Positions 1 through 11,525 of a stretch of 64,000 bases of DNA are shown one piece after another. A model generated the notes under the pieces. The model saw only the letters and a program-made list of their open reading frames with translations, was not told the origin of the DNA and did not search any database. Position numbers and translations under genes: made by a program. Source of the stretch: Bufo bufo (taxonomy: Eukaryota; Chordata; Amphibia; Anura; Bufonidae); NCBI RefSeq assembly GCF_905171765.1, contig NC_053394.1:155766015-155830014 (forward strand). The letters are read 5' to 3'. Positions within the stretch are counted from its first letter, which is position 1. Each line of letters begins with the position of its first letter.

Positions 1-740
1 TGGTTGTGCACACCTCATATGGAGTATAACATATATGTCAGGACTTATTTAGATGGGTACTCGATATTTATTGTACACAAGTTAAAAGAGGTTATATAAA
101 AACTTAATAGCTGAGCAATGTGTCAATAGAACATCTTCATATTTGGTACCTGTGATAAAGGTTCAATCCCAAATGTGATTTTTGATGCAATCTATAAATA
201 TATTGTAAATAAATATAAAGATACAATATATCAAGATGAAAAATAAAAAATAGATAAAAATATTAATAGTTGCAAGTAAGTATGTGTGATTCACACTATC
301 ACTTCAAAAAAATCAAAAACCAAAAACTGTGACCTGTAAACAAAGGGTTAAACTGTAGATCCCCTAGATTTTGTGTATAAAGTGAATAACACAATTGCTG
401 TATGGAGACTAAAGTGGGCACCATTACTGTTTAGGGACAATTAAACTTTAGGAACAAAAAAATAAGCACTTTTTCTATGTAGGACTTCAAGGGGGTATTA
501 TTACCAACTGGGGCACTATGGATGGAGAATTTGTTTAGAGGGGGGAAAAGGTGTGGAAGGCTCAAGAATAGTGAGAAGCCAAAGATATCAGTGTGTTAAA
601 TTTTTCAGAGATGAGTCATGGCTGAAAGAAGTCTTCACAGTGGTATGGGTTAGATGGAGAAGAAAAGGGTAAGTGAATGACTACAATCAGAGAATATGTT
701 ACCTGTAAATCATTGGATTTATCAGTACTGAATTCATATA
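1..740. other. Unassigned AT-rich sequence
   Basis: No open frame with recognisable motifs and no clear repeat structure was seen. On the minus strand a short stretch near 700-728 is flanked by a possible acceptor and a gtaaca donor, but it is only 25 nt and abuts the Tc1 insertion, so it is not called an exon. Confidence 0.5.
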
Positions 741-742
741 TA

Positions 743-2342
743 CAGTCAGGTCCATAAATATTGGGACATGGACACAATTGTAATATTTTTGGCTCTATAC
801 ACCACCACAATGGATTTGAAATTAAACAAACAAGATGTGCTTTAACTGCAGACCATCAGCTTTAATTTGAGGGTATTTACATCCAAATCAGGTGAACGGT
901 GTAGGAATTACAACAGTTTGCATATGTGCCTCCCACTTGTTAAGGAACCAAAAGTAATGGGACAATTGGCTTCTCAGCTGTTCCATGGCCAGGTGTGTGT
1001 TATTCCCTCATTATCTCAATTACAATTAGCAGATAAAAGGTCCAGAGTTCATTTCAATTGTGCTATTTGCATTTGGAATCTGTTGCTGTCAACTCTTAAG
1101 ATGAGATCCAAAGAGCTGTCACTATCAGTGAAGCAAGCCATCATTAGGCTGAAAAAACAAGACAAACCCATCAGAGAGATAGCAAAAACATTAGGCGTGG
1201 CCAAAACAACTGTTTGGAACATTCTTAAAAAGAAGGAAACCAACGGTGAGCTCAGCAACACCAAAAGACCCGGAAGACCACGGAAAGCAACTGTGGTGGA
1301 TGACCGAAGAAGTATTTCCCTGGTGAAGAAAACACCCTTCACAACAGTTGGCCAGATCAAGAACATCTCCAGGAGGTAGGTGTATGTGTGTCAAAGTCAA
1401 CAATCAAGAGAAGACTTCACCAGAGTGAATACAGAGGGTTTACACAGGATGTAAACCATTGGTGAGCCTCAAAAACAGGAAGGCCAGATTAGAGTTTGCC
1501 AAACGACATCTAAAAAGCCTTCACAGTTCTGGAACAACATCTTATGGACAGATGAGACCAAGATCAACTTGTACCAGAGTGATGAAGAGTAGAGTATGGA
1601 GAAGGAAAGGAACTGCTCATGATCCTAAGCATACCACCTCATCAGTGAAGCATGGTGGTGGTAGTGTCATGGCATGGGCATGTATGGCTGCCAATGGAAC
1701 TGGGCAATATATGCCAGTGTTTCGGGCAATATTATCTGCTCATATTCAGCCAAATGCTTCAGAACTCATTGAACGGTGCTTCACAATGCAGATGGACAAT
1801 GACCCAAAGCATACTGCAAAAGCAACCAAAGAGTTTTTTAAGGGAAAGAAGTGGAATGTTATGCAATGGCCAAGTCAATCACCTGACCTGAATCCAATTG
1901 AGCATGCATTTCACTTGCTGAAGACAAAACTGAAGGGAAAATGCCCCAAGAACAAGCAGGAACTGAAGACAGTTGCAGTAGAGGCCTGGCAGAGCATCAC
2001 CAGGGATGAAAACCAGCGTCTGGTGATGTCTATGCGTTCCAGACTTCAGGTTGTAATTGACTGCAAAGGATTTTCAACCAAGTATTAAAAAATGAAAGTT
2101 TGATTTATGATTATTATTCTGTCCCATTACTTTTGGTTCCTTAACAAGTGGGAGGCACATATGCAAACTGTTGTAATTCCTACACCGTTCACCTGATTTG
2201 GATGTAAATACCCTCAAATTAAAGCTGATGATCTGCAGTTCAAGCACATATTGTTCATTTCATTTTAAATCCATTTCTCGTGGTGTATAGAACCAAAAAA
2301 TTTAGAATTGTGTCAATGTCCCAATATTTATAGACCTGACTG
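743..2342 (+). mobile_element. Tc1-like DNA transposon, copy 1 (decayed)
   Basis: The element is flanked by TA at 741-742 and 2343-2344. It starts CAGTCAGGTCC and ends with the inverse of that. The terminal inverted repeats are roughly 220 bp, with an outer and an inner related motif (the inner one reads AAGGAACCAAAAGTAATGGG), i.e. an IR/DR arrangement. Two further copies of the family lie at 21417-27894 and 43384-45026. The transposase inside is broken, so this copy is not autonomous. Confidence 0.93.
1101..2088 (+). pseudogene. Tc1 DD34E transposase, frameshifted
   Basis: A cut-and-paste transposase relic. The N-terminal part (from the ATG at 1101) reads the paired helix-turn-helix DNA-binding region and a GRPR hook (RPGRPRK). 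Relative to the copy at 43.7 kb one base is missing near 1366, which shifts the frame and ends it at 1379. The C-terminal part resumes at 1459 with VWRRKG, MDNDPKHTA and SPDLNPIEH; the second Asp and the Glu are separated by 34 residues (DD34E). The segment with the first Asp is out of frame, and about 65-70 bp are missing around 1705 compared with the other copies, removing the stretch that in relatives reads SLVFIDDVTADK. A relic, not a working enzyme. Confidence 0.92.
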
Positions 2343-2357
2343 TATGTGTATTTATAT

Positions 2358-2419
2358 TTTTTATATTCTTCTTCTTTTTTTTTTTTCTTCTTTTTTTTTT
2401 TGGGGGGGGGGGGGGGGGT
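2358..2419. repeat. Poly-T / poly-G low-complexity tract
   Basis: Runs of T (with C interruptions) are followed by a run of more than 15 G. This is a slippage-prone tract just outside the Tc1 copy; sequence length here may be unreliable. The 2420-2744 interval beyond it shows no gene. Confidence 0.9.
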
Positions 2420-2744
2420 GTAGAGAGTGATATATATCTTCATATATCCCAGCAATGCATTATTAAACATATGAGAACTGTGGAAGATAAATTAGTGAAG
2501 GGATGGGGAAACATCAGGGAAGGTGTAGGAAAAGCAAGATGCTAAAGACAGTGTTGTCTTAAATTCTTCATGATCTAAAAATTTGCCCTGAGGCCCACAG
2601 GACTCAAGGTTCTGTTTTCTGTATCAATGAATGAATTATGTTTCCTAAAATTCTACATACACTAGTTTACTTCTAATCCACCAGCAATCTGAAAACATTA
2701 GATGATCTGGTTATCCATCAGAGAGGTAATACAGATTCCTTTAC

Positions 2745-3385
2745 CTGACTAGTATTGTAGACAGGACGAGTGTCTGTGAAGTTTATGTTGGTCTTACAAT
2801 CAACTGATGTCTTGGTCTCTGGAATCTGAAACACAATACACACTATAACAAAATGTAATCAGCAGGACAAACAGCATATTTCTAGGACCTTCTAATGTAA
2901 AAATACCCATTTTTAAACACTGAATTAGGGATTGTTGTGCAAGTAGAGGGAAGTCCACCAAGTTATGGACCCCTATCTATAAGCTAGAGGAGAGAGAAAA
3001 AGCATCTATGGCATATCAGTGCCATAGACAGATACAAAAATACCACTTTGTGTAATGATTACAGTGAAAGTCCCTATAATGAGATTATTGCTGGATGACC
3101 CTTCTAACAAAAAGACATGTTTGAAAATGGAAAATGTCCTTAAGGAGAGAGATGTAGTATCAGAGCATGGTATGATTGTAGCCAATGCACCACCTTTGGC
3201 TCTGTTACTGCAGTTATTATTGTTACCTTGATTTCTAGAAAGGAGAGAAGAGGACACAAGTGCAAGGAGCTCACCATGTGCTGGAAGTTATTGTGATTGT
3301 CTTGGTGCCATATGCATTTCTTGGAGTAGACAATGGAATTGACGCAGAGCAGCAGAAGGAATGTCCAGGTGTTGATTGGAGACAT
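2745..3385 (-). CDS. Candidate two-exon fragment of a small secreted protein
   Basis: On the minus strand, an ATG at 3385 opens a 37-codon exon with a hydrophobic signal-peptide-like start (TWTFLLLLCVNSIVYS) followed by KKCIWHQDNHNNFQHM. It ends at 3275 exactly at a gtgagc donor. A second 81-nt exon, 2825-2745, sits between a pyrimidine-rich ttcag acceptor and a gtaaag donor, is open in the same phase (phase 0 at both ends), and reads DCKTNINF and NTSQ with two N-glycosylation sequons. A signal peptide followed by C-x-W, a phase-0 intron, then a Cys and an aromatic-rich stretch recalls type I interferon-like helical cytokines, but this is inference only. No in-phase third exon was found: a good acceptor (tcttccacag) near 2471 leads to a frame that stops after four codons if phase 0 is kept. 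It may be a pseudogene, or its 3' exons may be lost or displaced. Confidence 0.3.
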
Positions 3386-3399
3386 TATTTGTAGGCTAG

Positions 3400-4226
3400 A
3401 GGATGCAGTGATGAAAATATATGGAGTTGGAGAATAGGTACTGGGCTGCTCTGTGCTGGTTGTGTCTTCGTCCAATGCTGTGCTCCATCTTAACAGCTTC
3501 ACAGTTATATCCCAAAAACAAGCTGCGATGTCACAAAAGTAAAAGCTAGGATCTTCCACATTAGTTTTATTTTCCATCGAGCAGAAACATTTTTAGATTA
3601 TTGAATGAACCTTTGCTGGTTGTGGAGACATCTTGTGGTGATCTTATATAATTGAAGCCAATCCTACTATACTAAGAACTTTCTCAAATGTTAAATAAAA
3701 TTTTCATAATAATGTAATTTTGAGACAAATTATTCACTCTGACACTGACATTGAGTCCATTTGTAATTTTTTTTGTGTTATTTTAAAGCACTCCAAGCTG
3801 CAAAAAATGTTATATACTGGGCAAAGCCTGTAAACACTAAATATTGTTATGTTCTAATCCAAAATCAGAAGATGCTGGGTCTCACAATTATTCCCATTTC
3901 TTGGATCTGAATATCTAGATCATGGCTGCAGCCATTATGTGAGTCGTTGCAAAATGATTGGCTCATTAGATATTTGCATAAATGGTGTGGTAGGCGCAGC
4001 ACTATGAAGTGCCTTTTGCGCTGTGGCATTATTTGGTATCTCTGACTTTTAGTCTAACCAGACTGTCTATTACTCTGTAATTCCTCTAGCGCCGTTCTAA
4101 GGAAACAGTAGGTTTAAAGAGCACACCAAATGCTTGAAATAACTTCTTTATTAACTTCAACTTTTCTTCATATAACACTGCCGCCTCCACAGCAGATAGT
4201 CCATGTACATAACACGTGTTGAAAAG
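3400..4226. other. No gene recognised
   Basis: Sequence upstream of the candidate secreted-protein exon. A TATA-like catatatt lies near 3413-3421. Nothing else was recognised. Confidence 0.4.
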
Positions 4227-4231
4227 ATATC

Positions 4232-5143
4232 TGTCACGGCCTATGGTGTACGCTGTGACACTGTTGCCACACTTGCAGTTGCCCGCTGTAACGTGTTGCT
4301 GTAAGTGCATGCAGTGGCAGTGTCTCGGCCTTCTGGGTGATTGCCGTGACATGGTTGCCACGCATGCTGTTGCCGGTGGTTATGTGGCTTAGTTTGCTTG
4401 TGTGTGCACTTTCCCTTTAAGTGGCTATTTAGCCTCTGCTGGATGCCTGAAGCTCTTTGTTCCTCCAGGCTTGGTGTGTACTAGTGGTTCACTGCTCCTG
4501 GCTGTTCCATCTGTCCAGTGAGGGCCACCCTTGTGGTCATCAATGTCATCCCGGTGTCTCCTTCCCTTCCTGTCCCTATTTGTATTGAGTGGGTTATGTT
4601 CAGGGTGTTTGTATGTCTGGTTTGGTGTTACATGTCTGGTGGTGTTTCGTGTCATGTTTACTAGACATTCCTCTGTCTCATGTTATTGCAGCTATGGTGT
4701 CCTGGGTTTCTGTGTGGTTTGTGGTGTGTGCTGTGTCCTTTTATGTTGCTGTGGACAGCAGCACTAGTGCACGAACCCCAGTCAGTGTGTCTGTGGCAGG
4801 TAAGTGTGTTATTGGTTCCGCTTACCTGCCATCTTCATATGCTGTATGTGTTCCCCTCTCCTTGCAGCCTGGCCTCAGATAGAGACTCCTGTTCCTCCAT
4901 TACTGGGATCATCTCTTCCCTGCTCCTTGGTGAGGGATTACCAGGGCGACTTAGGGTCTCTAGGATTCCTGAGTATGAGTCGTCCTACCATCGGGGTCCG
5001 CTCATACGGTGAGGAGTCAAGGAGAGGATTAAGGACGCTGTAGGAGGTGACCTGCTCCCTTAATACTCCTTTTGACCAGGCTGATCCCCTTTTATCCTTT
5101 GACACCGCACAGTGGGAGGTTTCCCCCACTCCCCATTGTGACA
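4232..5143. mobile_element. Solo LTR (TGTCACGG...TGACA), 912 bp
   Basis: Begins TGTCACGG and ends TGACA. It is bracketed by the 5-bp direct repeat ATATC at 4227-4231 and 5144-5148, the signature of integrase-mediated LTR insertion. No internal coding region or second LTR is present, so it is a solo LTR left by LTR-LTR recombination. The TGTCACGG start is shared with the complete chromovirus at 29.7-35.1 kb and the solo LTR at 24.3 kb, but the bodies differ, suggesting separate Ty3/gypsy families. Short ORFs inside it are not considered genes. Confidence 0.88.
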
Positions 5144-5148
5144 ATATC

Positions 5149-5687
5149 ACAAAATGGCGGTATGATTAAGATGGTGGTTCAACTTGGTTTGCAGTTTGCA
5201 GTATGCAATTGCTTATGATCTAGTATGAGCAGTTTGCAGTTTGTAATTTGTATGGAATCTAGTTTGTATGCTTGCAATTTGTATTTGCAATTGTATTGTT
5301 GCAATTGGTGGAACCATATTGGCCTCTTGTTCCCATAAAACTCAGCTCTCGGTGGAGTGAATGTCTCTTCAGCTCCTGTCTCTGGTAAATAATGATTCTA
5401 GCAGCAGGACCTGTGGGAATTCCCAGACAGGCTGTGTGTGAGGCTGGCTGTGATTGGTGAAAACTCTTGCTGTGTGAGAAGCTGGCTGTGATTGGTCTAG
5501 ACTTCTGCCCAGCAACAACAGATTAACACTATACTTTCTAACACTATACTTACAAAATGAATCTTAAAGGCATATTATCTTTTTCTGCTTCTGTGAACAC
5601 AAAATATAAAAGTAATATGACATCCAAAACATGATGTCACAGTAAATAACTCTGCTTTTGTCTTTAGTACATAAACATAGGAACTGT
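5149..5687. other. No gene recognised
   Basis: Imperfect reiterations of 'tttgcagtttg/tttgcaatttg' at 5190-5300 and a near-repeat 'ggctgtgattggt' at 5446-5500. Nothing else was seen. Confidence 0.4.
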
Positions 5688-5691
5688 ATTA

Positions 5692-7853
5692 TGTTGTGCC
5701 TTTTCATAAGTAAATGCATTGATATCCAATTTATTCTAGTCAAGATGGATGTTCATTGCCTTTAAGTGCCATGCTCGACTATAGTTGCATAGTTATATTT
5801 TGTATGTCTTGAGTAGGCCAAAGTAAGGTCGTACGAAGGTTTCTACTTCAGTGTTATTCTTCTCATTAATGTACCAGTCTGAGAAGAGGCCTCTCCTTGT
5901 CTACTTTTAAATTTATGACGGGAGATAAAGATAAGCTCTATGCAGCTGGTGATAATTACCTATACAATTAGGCATTTATTAATGAAGCAAAATATATAAT
6001 ATTCATGTATTCATTTAATGAGCCTTAGTTAGTCCCTAGCATAAGACAATCAGTAGGACATATATATATATATATATTACTTTATATTATATTGTTATAT
6101 GTTATGAAGACTGTTAAGGGAAATATGGCTTTCAGCCAGAACCTCATCCTGATGACCACACAAATATGCCTAATAATTGGACCCAGTGGTATTTACCCAT
6201 TCAGTATGGCCAGTAGCATTGTGTCCCTTGTTAGCATATCCTAGGCAGTTGAACAACATCCTCTTGATCAAGAGATGGGGGGAGATATTTGGGTGGTCAC
6301 AGGGTGGAGTCTATGGTGGGGGGGCTGGGACACAGGAAGATATAGGTGAAAGTTGGGAGTGAGGCGGGGCCTTCTCTTCCTGGACACCGATGGATGCAGG
6401 AGCAAGCTAAGTTATATGTGTGCGTATGTGGGTATGTATATAAGTATAATATCCCAGTAGACTTTATATGTGTACATATGGATATTAGCAGTCTGCAATT
6501 GTATTACCAGTTAGATTATATGCTGTTTATGCATGAGTCTCTATATGTACATGTACTAATGGTCAGGTACTGCAGGTGAGTTGGTTAGAAGAGACTGTAT
6601 ATTGGTAGACTCTGGATATACTGTATATACATACACATTATTAGCCACATTTGCTTAGCATCCAGGGTGGACAGGAACTGAGGTGGCTGTGTGTGGTGGT
6701 GTCCTCTATGTATTGTGTTATCTGTATCTCCATGTATAATGTCCATTGCTTTGTCATCTCTATGTTATCAGTAAACTATTTTTATATATAAGTATCTGCG
6801 AGGGTTGTGTGTTGTTCCTGAGATATATGAAGGACTGGAAGAGGTGTAATTTTACACAGGATAATCGGGTTGTATGGGAAACAAAGGCAATTTGCTAGGA
6901 ATAGAATAGAAGGGATGGAAAACGGAGATATACATAAATCTCCATTTTCCAAGAGACAAAAATCCCCTCTTCAAAGACATATATCCAGTATATTATATAT
7001 ATTTCTCATTAGGAGAATATTCGTCTCTAAAAGAGTATCTGTAAAGATGTGTGTTTTGTAACAATTAATTACATCTTTGGTGTGACAGGGGTAACTGATA
7101 TCTCTGTGAGAGAATAGGGCCATTATTGTTATCATAGTCCATAAATCAACAGTGTGAGAAACATTCAGAGAGACGCCTAGAGGTCTGTCTCTAATTGCTA
7201 CAAGTGTCAGAATTAATCCCTATAGCTTTGAATTAAAGCTTCTATGGTCAAATGTATAAAATACATTTTATTCAGACTTACATAAGTTAATACTTTATAC
7301 TATGATGCAAATAGCTTACACAGCAGTGCCACCTAGGTATGAGTAGGTGACATTACAACAGTGGCAAAAGTGCATTCTGGGTAAGGTTATGATATCACAT
7401 TTTTTATCAATGGTCACGCCCATCCGACAATGATTGGAAAGTTCCAAACTAGGAAGGTGGGTCTAACTGATAAGTTTGTGATCATAAACCACACAAAGAG
7501 GAGAGAAGAGAAGGAGAAAAAAAGGGGAAAGAGAGGAAGGGAAGTTGAGCTCTCTAGAGGGGTCTATCAAGATGAAAGCCATGGTGAGATGCGCTATGAT
7601 GGACCACCCAGCTTTCCTAGGAGCAGAAGTGAGATTCCTACTAGGAATTGGTAAGAGACACAGAAAATAATATTTCATTTTATTAAGACTAATTTGATAG
7701 TGTGGGTGAAATTATACCATCTAGATTGGCGAATAAATAAATAATTAAATTAATTGATCATCTCCATATTGAGATGTAGTCTTAGGATATTGTGATGCTT
7801 CATTCTACCTGCAGAAGAATCTAGACTCATAATCTAGCAAAGCATTAAATAAT

Positions 7854-7892
<39 letters not shown>

Positions 7893-8645
7893 ATAGAACA
7901 TTCTTCGCCAAGCTAAGTGATGGATTCCCACAGGAAAGACTTGTTTCAAGTCCTTCCTATTTAAGATATAGTCTAGCAAAGATCCTAGATCCCTGTTATT
8001 TGTCTTAATATTCTTACCAAAGTTATATATGTGAAAATAGTCCAGGGTGGGGCGGAAGGATACAGTTGTCTCTTCTAAGTTATATCCTTGGATGGATTTG
8101 CCCATCTTGAAGTCATGTGATGTGTAGTTGGTTAGAGGGGGGTGGAATGTATTTAGCATTCTATATTGATGTCTAGGATTAGACATGCCCACCCTGATAT
8201 CATGAGGTTTTCTCTGAACAGAAGTAATGTATATAACTTATGTTCATATTTTGATATCCTAATCTAATAATAGCTTGGTTATAATGTGACAAGCTTTATA
8301 TTAACGCTATATATTCATTTGCATGTATCATTGTGTTCATTTTATTTACTTATATATGTTTATAACCTTGTAACCAAAAATCTGCATATTTTTATACCTG
8401 TGTATTATTGTATAATGCAGAACTACATTTTATCATTAACGTCATCTCACGTCGAAAATAACTTATTTATCTGAGGAAATAGTCGGACTCAGATGTGAAT
8501 TGTATCAATTAGGTTGTCTACAATTCACCAGGTCATGATTTTAAGAATTTATGACAAATTTTATAAATTTTATTTTTTATGGTTAATTATTTTTATGACC
8601 GTAATTAATAATTCTTAATTGAATTATTACCCCCCCCCCCCAACA
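5692..8645 (+). repeat. 5' LTR of the ERV-like element (with nested solo LTR)
   Basis: It matches 11162-14235 along its length apart from the two nested insertions. A TATA-like tataaaat lies near 7255, and a well-formed splice donor (ttg/gtaagag) near 7651 is kept in both LTRs. This LTR has 'aaccaaaaatctg' where the 3' LTR has a polyadenylation-signal-like 'aaccaataaatctg', so its polyA signal looks degraded. An (AT)n run at 7855-7890 also lies in it. Small frames at 7430-7654 (+) and 7845-8192 (-) are conserved in the other LTR, but this is expected from sequence identity alone. Confidence 0.85.
6112..6973. mobile_element. Solo LTR nested in the 5' LTR, 862 bp
   Basis: Starts TGTTAAGGG, ends ...CTCTTCA, and is flanked by AAGAC at 6107-6111 and 6974-6978. 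The 3' LTR of the host ERV has only one AAGAC at the matching point and lacks the insert, so this LTR entered after the ERV had integrated. No internal domain is present. Confidence 0.87.
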
Positions 8646-11161
8646 TAAATGGAGGCCCCAGCGAGTTTGATTGATGAGATGACATATTAATGATAAATTG
8701 TCATGTATATTGTTGCTGGCATTAGAATGCTACAGCCAGATCACGTTTACAACCCTTAGAAGGGCCTAGTATATACATAGTCAAAATTAATGTCCTGGTA
8801 CTGAAGGGGTTAAGCCCATACCAGAACCGCAGATGAGTTGTTGCAGTAAAGTGTTATTACACGAATGCAACCAGTGCATGACATGTAAATCAACTCAGGA
8901 GTTGTTTGTCTATGCTAAACACAATTGATGTTTTTGTATCGCCAGAAATTACTTGTAAATTGTCCCAAGATAGGGAACAGATGTAGGTCTCATTAGCCTA
9001 GGCGGTACAGGGTCCGGTTCTAGTCCTTTGTTTGACTCAGGAACCTTCCTATTAATTCCTGGCCAGTTAACTCCCATAGTTGGAGATTTACCCCCATATG
9101 TGTAATGGACTCAGGGGGTTACAGGATAATAGAGGAACTTTATACATAAAGTCTGACCCGATGTTATTGATAAATAGAATCTATAAGAGCAAAGTTTTTA
9201 AACAGGTTGGTGATGTTGACGTAACCATGCTTTCTTATAGTATCCTAATGTACAATTTGCAATTGCCACAGATATGATAATCCCCCAAAGAGGGAATTGT
9301 TTCATCTATCTCTGATTAATCGTTTCAGATTTTTTTTATTTGTTTGTGATATATATATTTTTTTTAAGCAGAACACCTAAACCTGTTAATTTGTTTTAGT
9401 AGTAAAAAGCGCAAAACTGCATTTAAATATCTCTGTTAACTAACCCTAATTGCCTTAAAAAGTCTCCTAAAGGAGGGGTGAGGAGTAGTTTGCGGTAACA
9501 GCAGACCACAGTGTACTCCCAGGGTCACAGAGCTGTGTCATGTATACAATCAGTTTTCTTGCAGATGCTGTATGTCCCAAAATGTTGTCCACCATCTTAA
9601 AGATGGGAGGGGGGAAGGAGCGCATTCCTAAATCTAGATAGATGTCAGTGAAAAGGTCAGAGGTCGCAGAGCTGCGCTGCAAGCTGATTTTTTAAGTCAG
9701 ACTAATGGAAAGGAAGAGTAAGATTCTCCCAACTCCATTGAATGTAAATTCTTTATCTCATGAAGTGAATAAAGAGTAAAGGAAAAGTTGTTTAATACTT
9801 CGCTGACATAGGAATGTCCAGTAAACAAAGCAAACTGCTTCATTAAATTAATAATTATAGCAAGTCAATAAATGATTAATGATATTGATTACTAATCAAA
9901 TTTTTCCACAGGATCATTAACATAATGTTTGTGTAGTTTAATTTCAGTGCTAAAAATGCCAAGAGCTGAACTGAGATTGAAAAATCAAAAATGTAAAGAT
10001 GTTTGAAGATAGAGACACTTCATAAATTTCATATGATTGGTGGTGGTATTGTATGACTGAAAAGAGACTGAACAGTTATACTAACCATATTGTTTGTCTA
10101 TCAATTGTGACTAACTTGTCGGCACTGTATTCCATGCAGATATATGGACGCATATATATTACTCTGTTTCGAGGTAGTCTCAAAGTATTGATTGGGTTAT
10201 TATCCTAAATAGGCATAACACCTAAGGCTATATTAGCCTAGCAGAGGAAGAATAGTTATATCTATTCGTGGTACCCTGTAGTTTGTTTTCTTTGGAAAAA
10301 AAAAAAAACATAAAAGTCCTCAACTTGCTGCTGGCTAAAGTATGGCATAAGTCAAAGGCCTAAACTAGGCAGGTATATGTTTGATAAAATTTTTGCTGCG
10401 TTGTTGCTCATACTGTCTGTTGTTTTCTTGCTTAGATGATGGCCCAAGATGGGATCATGTGTTGATGGAAGGACAGATGGCGGAATCCTAAAAGTCTTTG
10501 TATCCGGAACCAAGAGAACCTGAGGTCAAGGCTATCCGTGACGCAAGAGACGTCCAGTCGGAGCCAACCCAGATGTATCCAAGATGTATCCAGGAGGGAC
10601 AAGTGGGCAGAGCCCCAGGAGATTCGACAGCCGCTGCAAAAGTACATCACACCAATGCAACATGACAAAGTATTCGAGATCGCAGACATGAAGATATGAT
10701 GCCAAGCACCGCTCGCTAAATCGAGTTGCCAAGTTGCTAACAAGCCAGGAAGCTATTACTTCCAGTTTTTCATTTTAGCAACAACGTTATTAAGTTAGAG
10801 GACCAAAGAAAGATCTTAACTAGAGACACGTTTCCAGAAAGTCCAGAAAATGACCGAAACGTCTTTCTCTCTACAGTGGTCATAAAGGAAAAAAAAACGA
10901 AACAATTGTATAATATGCGTTCTATGAACCAGCCCGTTTATCACTAATACAAGGAACGTAACCTACTTGTAGTTTAACTAATCATAGAGTTTGTACATTA
11001 GATTTGTGTCGTAAAAGTACACACAAAATTGTGATAAATTTATTCCAAGGTAAAACTTGCGTTCCCCAATCCATAATTATTTGGAGCATTTAGCCCTTTA
11101 TTGCATTTCAGCCTATTCAACCTTATAATAACGAAATTGAATATGCTGAAAAGGGGGGATT
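8646..11161 (+). other. Interior of the ERV-like element, no recognisable genes
   Basis: PBS-like sequence at the start (TGGAGGCCCCAGCGAG from 8650; the first ten bases fit the 3' end of a tRNA-Thr, tentative) and a polypurine tract at the end. No frame longer than about 100 codons and no retroviral motif was found on either strand. A strong pyrimidine-rich acceptor (tgttttcttgcttag, near 10420-10435) precedes an ATGATGG, which could define a spliced leader-exon transcript; this is inference. A homopolymer A12 run lies at 10297-10308. Confidence 0.6.
8650..8667 (+). promoter_or_regulatory. Putative primer-binding site
   Basis: TGGAGGCCCCAGCGAG lies 4 nt downstream of the 5' LTR end. A TGG start just inside the LTR is the expected form of a tRNA-primed reverse-transcription site. 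The tRNA-Thr assignment is from memory of typical tRNA 3' ends and is tentative. Confidence 0.65.
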
Positions 11162-11525
11162 TGTTGTGCCTTTTCATAGGTAAATGCATTGATATCCAAT
11201 TTATTCTAGTCAAGATGGATGTTCATTGCCTTTAAGTGCCATGCTCGACTATAGTTGCAATTTTGTATGTCTTGAGTAGGCCAAAGTAAGGTCGTACAAA
11301 GGTTTCTACTTCAGTGTTATTCTTCTCATTAATGTACCAGTCTGAGAAGAGGCCTCTCCTTGTCTACTTTTAAATTTATGACGGGAGATAAAGATAAGCT
11401 CTATGCAGCTGGTGATAATTACCTATACAATTAGGTATTTATTAATGAAACAAAATATATAATATTTATGTATTCATTTAATGAGCCTTAGTTAATCCCT
11501 AGCATAAGACAATCAGTAGGACATA

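Noticed and set aside
4531..5012. Hydrophobic Cys-rich frames on the + strand
   Set aside because: They lie inside a solo LTR with clear ends and target duplication and show no consistent start, signal peptide or homology.
6112..6973. Interpretation as a deletion in the 3' LTR rather than an insertion in the 5' LTR
   Set aside because: The exact 5-bp repeat AAGAC at both edges and TG...CA ends fit an LTR insertion better than a deletion.
7430..8192. 74- and 115-codon frames conserved between the two ERV LTRs
   Set aside because: LTRs are copies of each other, so this is not independent evidence of coding. One frame includes the (AT)n microsatellite.
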